The notes beneath the pieces were generated by a model, which was not told the DNA's origin, did not search any database, and worked only from the letters and a program-made list of their open reading frames with translations. Of a DNA stretch of 64,000 bases, positions 26,665 to 34,316 are shown in pieces. The position numbers were made by a program, and so were the translations under genes. Source of the DNA: Candidatus Binatia bacterium (GTDB lineage: Bacteria; Vulcanimicrobiota; Vulcanimicrobiia; Vulcanimicrobiales; Vulcanimicrobiaceae). Numbering within the stretch: position 1 is the first letter of the stretch; each line of letters opens with the position of its first letter. The stretch lies in the NCBI GenBank assembly GCA_035544215.1, contig DATKHY010000007.1, positions 930,001-994,000 of the forward strand, written 5' to 3'.

Positions 26665-29600
26665 ATGCAGCGCGTGGACGGGCGGTTCATCTTTGCCGCC
26701 AGCGATCTCAACGACTACCTCGAGTGCAAGCGCCTCGCCGAGCTCGACTCGCTCGTGGCGCGCCGGAAGATCCGGAAGCCGGATGAGGTCGACGAACGGA
26801 AGGCGCTGATTCGGCGCAAGGGCGAGGAGCACGAACGCGCCTACCTCGAGGCGATGCTGGCGCGCCATCCCGATGGCGTCGAGAGATTTGGGCGGTCAGA
26901 GCCCGGGATCGAAAATTACCGCGAGGCCGAGCGCGAGACGCTCGAGGCGATGCGCCGCGGCAAGCCGATCATCTACCAGGCTACTTTCTTCGACGGGCAG
27001 TTCATCGGACACGCCGATTTCCTACGCCGCGTCGACGGCGCGCCGTCGCACTTGGGCGACTACAGCTACGAGGTGATCGACACCAAGCTCGGCCTCTCGG
27101 CGCGGCCGTACTACCTGGTCCAGCTGTGTAACTATAGCGAGCACCTCGAGCGGCTGCAGGGCCGGATGCCCGAGTTCGGCTACGTCGTCTTCGGCGACGG
27201 CGCCGAGCAGCGCTTTCGGCTGCACGACTACATGGCGTACTACCGCCATCTCAAGACGGCGTTCTTGCACTACGCCGACACGCTCGAAGCTCGCGACGAG
27301 CCCCGCGAGTATCCGCTGAAGGTCCGGCACTGCAGCGTCTGCGACTGGAACGATAGTTGCACGCAGCAGCGCGTCGCCGACGATCACCTCAGCCTCGTCG
27401 CGTGGATGCGGCGCGACCAGACCGCCAAGTTTGAAGCCGCCGGCATCACCAGCGTCGCGCAGCTGGCGGAGACGCCCGACGAAAAGCGTCCGAACGGGAT
27501 GACGCCCGAGACGTTCGTCAAGCTGCGCCGCCAGGCGTCGCTGCAAGTGCGCGGCCGCACGAGCCCGCAGCCGATCTACGAGCTGCTCGAACACGCGCCG
27601 CCGCTCGGCTTCGCGTTGATGCCGAATCCCGCGCCCGGCGACGTCTTCTTCGACATGGAAGGCGACCCGCTGTACGAGCCGGGCCGCGGTCTCGAATACC
27701 TTTTCGGCGTCTGGCTGCCCGACGAGGAACCCAAATACCGCGCCTTCTGGGGAACGACGCGCGACGAGGAGCGTCGCGCATTCGAGAGCTTCATTGATTT
27801 CATCGTCGACCGGCGCCGCAAGCATCCGGCGCTGCACGTGTACCACTACGCGAGCTACGAGAAGTCGGCGCTGCGCCGGCTCGCGCAGGAACATACTACC
27901 CGCGAGGACCAGGTCGACGACCTGCTGCGCGGCGAGGTGCTCGTCGATCTGTTCGCGGTCGTGCGCCAGGCGCTCGCGATTTCCGAGGACGGTTACGGCC
28001 TCAAGAAGCTGGAACGCTTCTACCAGCTGGCCCGCGAGACCGACGTCAAGAAAGGCGACGAGTCGATCGTGATGTTCGAGCGCTGGATGACCGAGCACGA
28101 CCAGCGCATCCTCGACGACATCAAGGCGTATAACCGCGACGATTGCCGTTCGACGCTACTGCTTCGCGACTGGCTGCTCGAGCGCCGCAAGGAAGCCATC
28201 GTAAAATTCGGCGCCGACCTGCCGCTGCGCGACGCGAAGCGACCCGACGAACTATGTCATCCCGAATTCGAGCCGACGTGTGTCAAATGCGTGAAGCGGC
28301 GCGACGAGGAGCGCGAGGAGGCTCGGCGCAGCGATGTGGAGCGCACGCTGCTCGCAGGCGTGCTGGCGCCGCGCACCGAGGAAGAGTACGGCCTGATGCA
28401 CGCCGACAAGCGGGAGCGCTATCTCCTCGCCAATCTGATGGCATATCATCGCCGTGAAGAGAAGCCCGCGTGGTGGGAGTACTACGACCGCTGCGAAAAC
28501 GTCGACGAGCTGCTCGAGTTCGACAAAACGGCGATCGCCGGGCTGAAGCTGCGCGAAGAGGTCGCACCCTACAAGGTCAGCAGGAGCACGGTCTACACGT
28601 ACTCGTTTCCAGATCAGCTGCACAAGATGGCGGCCGGCGACGACGCCGACAACCCCCGCACTCACAAGCGCGCCGGAATCATCGTCTCGATCGACGACGA
28701 CGACAACCTCCTCGCGCTCAAGACCACGGCCGGCCTCGAGACCGCGCGCGCGATACATGAACTGATCCCGGTGGGGCCGCCCTCGTCTCTCCCAAAGCGC
28801 AAGGCGCTGGCTCGCCTCGGCAAGGCGTACCTCGAAGGCACGCTGCGGTCCGAATACCCCGCCGCCGCGGACTTGCTGGCCAACCGCGACCCAGTCGTGC
28901 GTCGTCGCTGGCACGCGGAGCCTTCCTCCCGTGTCACCCTGAGCTTGTCGAAGGCTGACCTTGCCACGACGCTTCAACCCGCGGAAGTGAACGCCGCAAC
29001 CGTTTCAGACGTCGTGCAGCGGCTCGAGAACAGTTATCTCTTCATTCAGGGACCGCCGGGCAGCGGTAAGAGCACGATCGGATCGCAGGTAATTTGCGAC
29101 CTCATCGAGCGCGGCAAACGCGTCGCGGTCACGAGCACGAGCCACAAGGCGATCCACAACCTGCTGCACAAGGTCGAGGCCTGCATCGCCGCGCGCGGCA
29201 AGACGTTTCGCGGCCGCTACAAGTACACCAACGGCGATTCGGAATATAAGTCCGATCTCGCCGCGCCGCTGATCGAATCGGTCGAAAAGAACGAGGACCT
29301 GGACCGCGACGACTATCAGCTCGCCGGCGGCACTAGCTGGCTCTTCGCCCGCGCGGAGCTGGCGCACAAGTTCGATTACTTGTTCATTGACGAGGCGGGG
29401 CAGGTGTCGCTGGCCGACGCGCTCGCCGTCGCGCAGTGCGCGCACAATGTGGTGCTGCTCGGCGATCCGTCGCAGCTCGCGCAGGTGAGCCAGGGACGCC
29501 AGCCGCTGCACACCGGCGACTCGGTGCTGCAGCACCTGCTGGGCGAGGAGCAGACCGTGCCGCCGTACCGTGGCATCTTCCTGGACTTCTCGTACCGCAT

Positions 29601-30231
29601 GCAGCCGCAAATCTGCGAGTTCATCTCGGACGCGATGTACGACAACCGCCTCGCGCCGGCTGCAGAGACGAGCGACCACCGGATCATGCTCGGAACGACA
29701 CAGCTCGCCGGTATCTACTACGAGCCGATCGAGCACAGCGGCAATGGCGCGAGCTCGCCCGAGGAGGCGAACGAGATCGTTCGCCGGATCGCGCTGCTGC
29801 GCGAGAAGGGCATGCTCCTCGACTCGCAGCCACCGGAGTCCGCGGGGGTACCGCGCCCGCTGACAGATCGCGACGTAATCGTCGTCACGCCGTACAACGC
29901 GCAGCGGCGTCTCATCCAGAGCAAGCTACGCGACGCCGGCCTCGGCGTTCGCGTCGGCACGGTGGACAAGTTCCAGGGGCAGGAGGCCGCGGTGGTCTTC
30001 TATTCGATGGCGACGTCGAGCGGCGAGAACGTGCCGCGCGACGTGGAGTTCCTCTTCGAGCGCAACCGCTTCAACGTCGCGATCTCTCGAGCGCGCGCCG
30101 CGAGCGTGCTGGTCTGCAGCCCGCGGCTCCTCGACCTCCCGTGCCGCACGCCAGAGCAAATGGCGCTGGTGAACCTGCTCTGCGCGTTCGCCGAGGTAGC
30201 GCAGCGCCGGGTCGCGCTAGCGACGGCCTAG
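26665..30231 (+). CDS. TM0106-type RecB nuclease/RNase H-like/SF1 helicase
   Basis: 1188 residues, ATG at 26665 without a clear ribosome site. Domains in order: a RecB-like PD-(D/E)XK nuclease (about 1-250) with 'GHADFLRRVD' near 115 and 'VIDTKLGL' near 138; a Cys cluster 'HCSVCDWNDSC' near 221-232; and a DEDD/RNase H-like exonuclease domain with 'FFDMEGDP' near 330 and 'YNRDDCRSTLLLRDWL' near 489. A Dna2/Nam7-type helicase follows, with P-loop 'GPPGSGKST' near 796, 'DEAGQVSLADA' near 907, 'TVDKFQGQEA' near 1099 and 'RNRFNVAISRARA' near 1136. The domain order is that of the TM0106 family, presumed DNA/RNA processing or repair. An intergenic-repeat fragment is inserted in frame before the helicase. 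Confidence 0.93.
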   Translation: MQRVDGRFIFAASDLNDYLECKRLAELDSLVARRKIRKPDEVDERKALIRRKGEEHERAYLEAMLARHPDGVERFGRSEPGIENYREAERETLEAMRRGKPIIYQATFFDGQFIGHADFLRRVDGAPSHLGDYSYEVIDTKLGLSARPYYLVQLCNYSEHLERLQGRMPEFGYVVFGDGAEQRFRLHDYMAYYRHLKTAFLHYADTLEARDEPREYPLKVRHCSVCDWNDSCTQQRVADDHLSLVAWMRRDQTAKFEAAGITSVAQLAETPDEKRPNGMTPETFVKLRRQASLQVRGRTSPQPIYELLEHAPPLGFALMPNPAPGDVFFDMEGDPLYEPGRGLEYLFGVWLPDEEPKYRAFWGTTRDEERRAFESFIDFIVDRRRKHPALHVYHYASYEKSALRRLAQEHTTREDQVDDLLRGEVLVDLFAVVRQALAISEDGYGLKKLERFYQLARETDVKKGDESIVMFERWMTEHDQRILDDIKAYNRDDCRSTLLLRDWLLERRKEAIVKFGADLPLRDAKRPDELCHPEFEPTCVKCVKRRDEEREEARRSDVERTLLAGVLAPRTEEEYGLMHADKRERYLLANLMAYHRREEKPAWWEYYDRCENVDELLEFDKTAIAGLKLREEVAPYKVSRSTVYTYSFPDQLHKMAAGDDADNPRTHKRAGIIVSIDDDDNLLALKTTAGLETARAIHELIPVGPPSSLPKRKALARLGKAYLEGTLRSEYPAAADLLANRDPVVRRRWHAEPSSRVTLSLSKADLATTLQPAEVNAATVSDVVQRLENSYLFIQGPPGSGKSTIGSQVICDLIERGKRVAVTSTSHKAIHNLLHKVEACIAARGKTFRGRYKYTNGDSEYKSDLAAPLIESVEKNEDLDRDDYQLAGGTSWLFARAELAHKFDYLFIDEAGQVSLADALAVAQCAHNVVLLGDPSQLAQVSQGRQPLHTGDSVLQHLLGEEQTVPPYRGIFLDFSYRMQPQICEFISDAMYDNRLAPAAETSDHRIMLGTTQLAGIYYEPIEHSGNGASSPEEANEIVRRIALLREKGMLLDSQPPESAGVPRPLTDRDVIVVTPYNAQRRLIQSKLRDAGLGVRVGTVDKFQGQEAAVVFYSMATSSGENVPRDVEFLFERNRFNVAISRARAASVLVCSPRLLDLPCRTPEQMALVNLLCAFAEVAQRRVALATA
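28932..28957 (+). repeat. Intergenic-repeat fragment inside the helicase gene
   Basis: The bases read TGTCACCCTGAGCTTGTCGA followed by AGG, the core of the dispersed repeat. They are translated in frame as 'RVTLSLSKAD' in a variable linker (about residues 756-765) just before the helicase P-loop. Confidence 0.7.
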
Positions 30232-30308
30232 CCCCTCGCGGGAACCGCGCTGCTCTCGGCGTCGCGGGCTGGCTGCGGCACCCTTGCGCCTATGCTGCCA
30301 GGCTGAAT

Positions 30309-30396
30309 CGTGCTATGCTTGTGACCTCACCTTAGTACGCTTTGACCGTAGGTTCCGTGGCGGCCAACCCGCATTTCCGCGAGAGAAAGGCCAGCC
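30309..30396 (+). promoter_or_regulatory. Promoter/leader, copy 1 of a duplicated element
   Basis: Starts with an extended -10-like TGCTATGCT, includes 'TACGCTTTGACCG', a GC-rich 'GGCGGCCAACCCGC' that can pair, and 'GCGAGAGAAAGG' serving as ribosome site for the ATG at 30397. About 80% identical to 31199-31285. Confidence 0.6.
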
Positions 30397-30627
30397 ATGA
30401 CCGCTCCGATGGAGCGCGTCTGGACGCGCATGAAGACCTCGGCAGCCAAAGTCGCCAAGCGTAAGACTTTCATTAGCGTCTCAGAGGCGCAAAGAGCCAT
30501 ACTTACGATGTGCCATCTCGAGAAGACGGCATCTCCACCGCCAGATGCCCTCGAGTATTTGGCCTCAGAATTCGTACGCATGAGCCAGTCTGAATCACCC
30601 AACCTCGCCACGCGCGTTAGCGCGTAA
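30397..30627 (+). CDS. Small hypothetical protein
   Basis: 76 residues, ATG at 30397 with GAGAAAGG about 6 nt upstream. It is basic and helical ('WTRMKTSAAKVAKRKTF', 'VSEAQRAILTMCHLEK'), with no signal or membrane segment. Not recognised. It is the first gene behind leader copy 1 and is followed by the 60-aa gene at 30653, probably on the same transcript. Confidence 0.65.
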   Translation: MTAPMERVWTRMKTSAAKVAKRKTFISVSEAQRAILTMCHLEKTASPPPDALEYLASEFVRMSQSESPNLATRVSA

Positions 30628-30652
30628 GCGCCGACGTAAGGGAGGAACTCAC

Positions 30653-30835
30653 ATGCCTGGAATTGCCGAATTTTACTCGATCAACGAATCCAAGAAGCCC
30701 GAAGGGAAGCGGGTCCACCACAACAACAGCACCTGCCTAGAGGGGCGCGGCGTTCGCCAAGATGAACGACGCTCGGGCAGTGCCGGCCACCGGCTTTGCG
30801 ATGACTGCAGAATGTTGGGCGCCGCGGTGAAGTAG
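30653..30835 (+). CDS. Small Cys/His-containing protein
   Basis: 60 residues, ATG at 30653 with a strong GGGAGGAA site 6-7 nt upstream. It contains 'RVHHNNSTC', 'RQDERRSGSAG' and 'HRLCDDC'. The spaced Cys/His residues could bind a metal ion. I have the impression of similar small conserved proteins of unknown function, but cannot name a family. It lies 25 nt after the 76-aa gene. Confidence 0.68.
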   Translation: MPGIAEFYSINESKKPEGKRVHHNNSTCLEGRGVRQDERRSGSAGHRLCDDCRMLGAAVK

Positions 30836-30874
30836 CCCGCAGCAGAACGGGGGGCAACGGCTGGGGCGCCCTGT

Positions 30875-31114
30875 CTAATACCCTTCTCCGGCTTCTAAAC
30901 CAAGAGAGACACGAAGTGCGTGCATGACATCCGCTCGCCGCGCCCTGCCTTCTTCGCTTTGGTCTCCTTCTAGCAGGACTAATAGCGCCTTTTCGATCGT
31001 CTGGATGTGCGTGCGAAACCACTCATCCTGATACAACTGCTGCCTGGGATCCATGGGCACCGGACTTCGTTTGCCCAGGTGACCCCCCTTTGCGAGCGTC
31101 AAGGTCTGACCCAT
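30875..31114 (-). CDS. Small hypothetical protein
   Basis: 79 residues if started at 31114; an internal ATG at 31054 would give 59. 'YQDEWFRTHIQTIEKALLVLLEGDQSEEGRARRADVMHALRVSLG' reads as a plausible amphipathic helical protein, but there is no good ribosome site for either start. It is antisense to the gap between the two leader copies. Not recognised. Confidence 0.45.
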   Translation of the reverse strand: MGQTLTLAKGGHLGKRSPVPMDPRQQLYQDEWFRTHIQTIEKALLVLLEGDQSEEGRARRADVMHALRVSLGLEAGEGY

Positions 31115-31198
31115 TGGGGCCTACGCTCATAGTGGTCCTCTCCGCGCCCTTTGGCGCGTCGGCTATGGCACTTTTCGCGATTACCGCCGGATCTAAAA

Positions 31199-31285
31199 AG
31201 TGCTACGCTGGTCGCCTCACCTAATACGCTTTGACCGAAGTCCAGCGGCGGCCAATCCGCATTTTTGCGAGAGAAAGGCAGCCAA
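31199..31285 (+). promoter_or_regulatory. Promoter/leader, copy 2 of a duplicated element
   Basis: Aligns with 30309-30396 nearly end to end: TGCTACGCT, 'ATACGCTTTGACCG', 'GGCGGCCAATCCGC' and 'GCGAGAGAAAGG'. Three base positions in 'GCATTT..GCGAGAG' differ only by C/T changes. It precedes the coupled 40- and 54-codon genes. Confidence 0.6.
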
Positions 31286-31287
31286 CG

Positions 31288-31410
31288 TTGGATACACTGC
31301 TCCAAGCCCAGACCCGCCGAATCACGCTGCTCGTGAACGGCAATAACGTTCGCCGCCTCTTGAAGCTTGTGAAGTTCGATCTGCTCTTCGAGATCCAGAG
31401 GCTGTTCTGA
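31288..31410 (+). CDS. 40-residue peptide gene
   Basis: Starts with TTG at 31288, 7-8 nt after GAGAAAGG of leader copy 2, and ends with TGA at 31408-31410. The peptide is basic and hydrophobic ('RRITLLVNGNNVRRLLKLVK', then 'FDLLFEIQRLF'), likely one beta-hairpin plus a helix. Its stop overlaps the next ATG. The position after the leader equals that of the 76-aa gene behind copy 1. Confidence 0.5.
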   Translation: MDTLLQAQTRRITLLVNGNNVRRLLKLVKFDLLFEIQRLF

Positions 31411-31574
31411 TGGAGTATAGGTCCTTGATGGAACGACGGGCTACGGAACAACTCGCTGACTTACTGCGCCGGTCTAAAGACAATGTTGCGGCTGCGCAAG
31501 ACCTCCGCGAAGAGCAAGAAGGCGCGGCGACGGCGCGGTTTCTTGCCGCCCGCGACCGTCAGCGCCGTCTCTAA
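31410..31574 (+). CDS. 54-residue charged helical peptide gene
   Basis: The ATG at 31410 overlaps the preceding TGA (TGATG), giving translational coupling. The peptide is almost entirely charged helix: 'MERRATEQLADLLRRSKDN' and 'AAQDLREEQEG', with an Arg-rich end. A coiled-coil or nucleic-acid-binding role is possible. Not recognised. Confidence 0.5.
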   Translation: MEYRSLMERRATEQLADLLRRSKDNVAAAQDLREEQEGAATARFLAARDRQRRL

Positions 31575-31635
31575 AGGTTCGCCTGCGGGATCCACGCCAT
31601 GCTGCTGTGGGGCTCGAGAGTCTGCCGCTGCCCCG

Positions 31636-31650
31636 TGCTATAATCCCGCC
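31636..31650 (+). promoter_or_regulatory. Extended -10 promoter directly before an ATG
   Basis: TGCTATAAT with a consensus TATAAT at 31639-31644 and only 6 nt to the ATG at 31651. Transcription would start at or next to the start codon, giving a leaderless mRNA. Confidence 0.55.
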
Positions 31651-31821
31651 ATGGCAAGCTATACGTACCGCGTCGAGAAAGCTGCCGCGACCTTTGCGAG
31701 TTCGGCGCAAGAGAAAATGAACGAGGTTGCGGCGACCGGCTACCGCTGCATAAACGTGCAGCTTGTCGGGGACGACTTCTTTCTGTTCTTCGAAAGAGCG
31801 TCACACCCAGCGGATCGATAA
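31651..31821 (+). CDS. Small DUF4177-like protein
   Basis: 56 residues, ATG at 31651, no ribosome site but a perfect -10 box just upstream, so probably leaderless. 'YTYRVEKAAATF...EKMNEVAATGYRCINV...DFFLFFERA' follows the strand-helix-strand-strand plan of DUF4177-like small proteins ('LNELAAEGW' signature, here 'MNEVAATGY'). The family has no established function. Confidence 0.65.
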   Translation: MASYTYRVEKAAATFASSAQEKMNEVAATGYRCINVQLVGDDFFLFFERASHPADR

Positions 31822-31888
31822 GAACGCTACTCATCGGCCTCCGATTTCTGATGAAAAGCGCCGCGACGGCGGGCCGGGGGAAGACGGG

Positions 31889-32071
31889 TTAGTGCGGGTG
31901 CGTAAGCGCGTAAACGACCCAGCTAACGGCCCAAGCTCCACCTGCAAGGGCAACCACCCATGCCACCGTACGAGCCTCCCCTTCGAGGGCAAGCCTCTTC
32001 GCAGTTACCCGAAACGACAAGGCGATGATTAGCGACAACGCGAGCGCGAGGAGAAAGGCCGGCCACATCAT
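31889..32071 (-). CDS. Small two-TM membrane protein
   Basis: 60 residues with TM helices at about 2-21 ('WPAFLLALALSLIIALSF') and 35-56 ('TVAWVVALAGGAWAVSWVVY'), joined by a basic loop 'RVTAKRLALEGEAR'. There are two tandem ATGs and no clear ribosome site. The membrane pattern supports real coding. Function unknown. It lies 56 nt downstream of the propeller lipoprotein stop, in the same orientation. Confidence 0.5.
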   Translation of the reverse strand: MMWPAFLLALALSLIIALSFRVTAKRLALEGEARTVAWVVALAGGAWAVSWVVYALTHPH

Positions 32072-32127
32072 GCAGCGGGTTTCTTGCGATTGGGACGGAA
32101 CGCCGTGATCGGTCTGCTGCTGGGCGG

Positions 32128-33174
32128 CTAGCGCGGCGCTACGGTGACGCTGATCACGCCGTTGCCGTATGGCACGGCGAAGCTGCGCGCCGGCGTGCTC
32201 GCACCCGGCGGGAACGCGATGACGTTGCCCTCGTTCGATTCGAACTCATAGTTGCCGGCGAACAGTGTTCCGTCCGGCCCGTAATCGAGGCCGTCCGCGG
32301 CCAACACGCCGTTGGTCAGCGAGTGGGCCGGCCGGCCGTGGTCGCGCGGGAAGAAATCGATCGCGGAGTTGACCGACGCCACGAGCGCGTCTTTGGAATC
32401 GACCGTGGCGGCCCCGACCCAGCGATTCTTCGGCACGTGGAGGAACGTCAAGACCTTGCCCGCCTTCGAGCCGGCCGGAAACTCGACGACGTTCCACGCG
32501 TATCCGCCCGTGTTGTTCGGAACGAACACGTTCTGCCTGGCGTCGAGTGCGACGCCGACGGCGATGTTGATCGGCCCCTGCAAATCGCTCGACGGCTGCG
32601 TGCTGCCCAGCGGGAAGATCGCGACGTAACCGGCGGTCGAGCCGCCCTGCCCGCTGTGGCCCCGGCGCGGTTTCGCGAAGACGTAGCAGCTGATCGACGG
32701 CGCCATGCCGCAAACGTTCGACACGTACATGTTGCCGGCGCGGTCGAACGCGCCGCCCGACGGACCGTCGATGCCGCTCGAATACGTACGCAGCAGCTTG
32801 CGCAGACCCGGCGTATAGACGTTGACGTAGCCGCGTCCGTTCGATCCGGCGTTGACGACGGCGACGTACACGTTGCCCTTGCCGTCGTGCCACAGGCCGT
32901 TGGGATAGCCTTGCGCGATCGCCAGCGAACCGAGCGCCGACGTCTTCCTGCCGTACGCGTCGTAGTAGTAAACCGTGCCGGTGCCGGCATTCCAGTCGAG
33001 CGTTGCAGCGTATAGGATTTCGCGCGGAAGTCGAGCCGCGAGACCGGCGCCGCGAGACTGCGCGGTCTGCGCCGGCACAACGCCGTCCGGAGCAGCGCCG
33101 TGGCAGGCGGCGACGCCGATCGGTACGAGCGCGAGCGAAACTGCAAGCGTAAGGGACGGACGTGCGATGTTCAT
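32128..33174 (-). CDS. Beta-propeller lipoprotein (NHL/SMP-30-like)
   Basis: 348 residues from ATG at 33174; the longer frame upstream crosses the divergent promoter. The signal 'SLTLAVSLALVPIGVAAC' ends in a lipobox-like Cys. The mature chain has about six NHL-like blades with recurring 'GNVYVAVVN', 'DRAGNMYVSNVCG', 'DARQNVFVPNN' and the 'EFPAGSKAG' linker type. These extracytoplasmic propellers lack obvious lactonase ligands, so a binding role is as likely as an enzymatic one. Divergent from the related lipoprotein at 33287. Confidence 0.83.
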   Translation of the reverse strand: MNIARPSLTLAVSLALVPIGVAACHGAAPDGVVPAQTAQSRGAGLAARLPREILYAATLDWNAGTGTVYYYDAYGRKTSALGSLAIAQGYPNGLWHDGKGNVYVAVVNAGSNGRGYVNVYTPGLRKLLRTYSSGIDGPSGGAFDRAGNMYVSNVCGMAPSISCYVFAKPRRGHSGQGGSTAGYVAIFPLGSTQPSSDLQGPINIAVGVALDARQNVFVPNNTGGYAWNVVEFPAGSKAGKVLTFLHVPKNRWVGAATVDSKDALVASVNSAIDFFPRDHGRPAHSLTNGVLAADGLDYGPDGTLFAGNYEFESNEGNVIAFPPGASTPARSFAVPYGNGVISVTVAPR

Positions 33175-33286
33175 AGCGCACCAGTTTGCGTCGACGTCGC
33201 CCCGACCTTGCGTACCTTTGTGCCAAAAAAGTCCCACAACCGCACGGCGCGAGGGCCGGACATGCACGTACCTCAAAGCAGAATGG

Positions 33287-34306
33287 ATGATTATCAAGAC
33301 TTTGCGCTTTGCCACGCTTGCCTTGCTCGCCGGTCTCGGGGCCTGCTCCGGTTCGGCGGCGCCGCCCGCTCCGGCGGGGCCGCAAGTCGCGCCCGGACTC
33401 GTCCGCGTCGGCGCGACGGTCGTGCGCTTCGGCGGGCCGAGCAGCCGCGTTCAGACCAGCCCGGGCTGGATCGCTCCCGATAGGCACCATAAGAAGTCGC
33501 TGCTCTACGCCAGCTCCTACGACGGCGGCTACATCAACGTCTATCCTGAGAAAGGCAGCAATCAACAGCCGATCGGCAAGCTGACCACCGACTTGGTGAG
33601 CCCACAGGGCATGGTCGTCGATCAGCACCACCAGCTCTGGGTCGCCAACACCAACGCCTTCACCGTCGTCGCGTTCAAGCGCGGCGCGACCACGCCGTTC
33701 ACGACGCTCAGCGATCCGAACTACTTCCCGATCTCGGTCGGCATCAATTCGCACGGAACCGTCTACGCGGCGAACGCCGAGTCCACGACGGGGCCGCCCG
33801 GCAACGTCAGCGTCTGGACGAAGGGTCACACAAGCCAGACCGGCACGCTGACCTATAGCGCCTTCAACATCGTGCTGGGCGTCGGCGTCGACCCGAGCGA
33901 CAACGTCTACGTCTCGTACATCCCGAAGAGCGGGCCGCCCGCGATGGTCGAGTTTCCGGCGGGATCGACGACGGGCCAGCCCGTAGCGATCCAGGACGCG
34001 AACGTCGGCGACATGTCGTTCGATAAGAGCGCCAACATGCTGATGGAGACGCTGTCGAACACGATGGGCGTCTGGGCGCGGCCGTACACGAGCGGTCCCA
34101 CGCGCACGATCCCGGCGTTCGGCAACGAGCCGACGCTCGACGCGCGGCAGCACACGGTGTGGATCGCCTACGCGAACTTCTCGCATCCGATGGTCGAGGG
34201 CTACGACTACACCACCGGCACGCAGACCGACGTGATCACCAACGGCTGGACCGTCAACAGCGCGATCCCGTACGGCGTTGCGCTCGATCCCTCGCTTGCG
34301 CCGTAG
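33287..34306 (+). CDS. Beta-propeller lipoprotein (NHL/SMP-30-like)
   Basis: 339 residues from ATG at 33287. Signal and lipobox 'FATLALLAGLGAC' precede an Ala/Pro linker. Blades carry 'YDGGYINVYPEKGSN', 'DQHHQLWVANTNAFTVVAFKRG', 'NSHGTVYAANAE', 'VEFPAGSTTGQP' and 'YDYTTGTQTD'. The same architecture occurs at 32128, 34317, 36753 and 60420. It is followed 10 nt later by another propeller lipoprotein in the same direction. Confidence 0.85.
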   Translation: MIIKTLRFATLALLAGLGACSGSAAPPAPAGPQVAPGLVRVGATVVRFGGPSSRVQTSPGWIAPDRHHKKSLLYASSYDGGYINVYPEKGSNQQPIGKLTTDLVSPQGMVVDQHHQLWVANTNAFTVVAFKRGATTPFTTLSDPNYFPISVGINSHGTVYAANAESTTGPPGNVSVWTKGHTSQTGTLTYSAFNIVLGVGVDPSDNVYVSYIPKSGPPAMVEFPAGSTTGQPVAIQDANVGDMSFDKSANMLMETLSNTMGVWARPYTSGPTRTIPAFGNEPTLDARQHTVWIAYANFSHPMVEGYDYTTGTQTDVITNGWTVNSAIPYGVALDPSLAP

Positions 34307-34316
34307 CGGAGACGGC

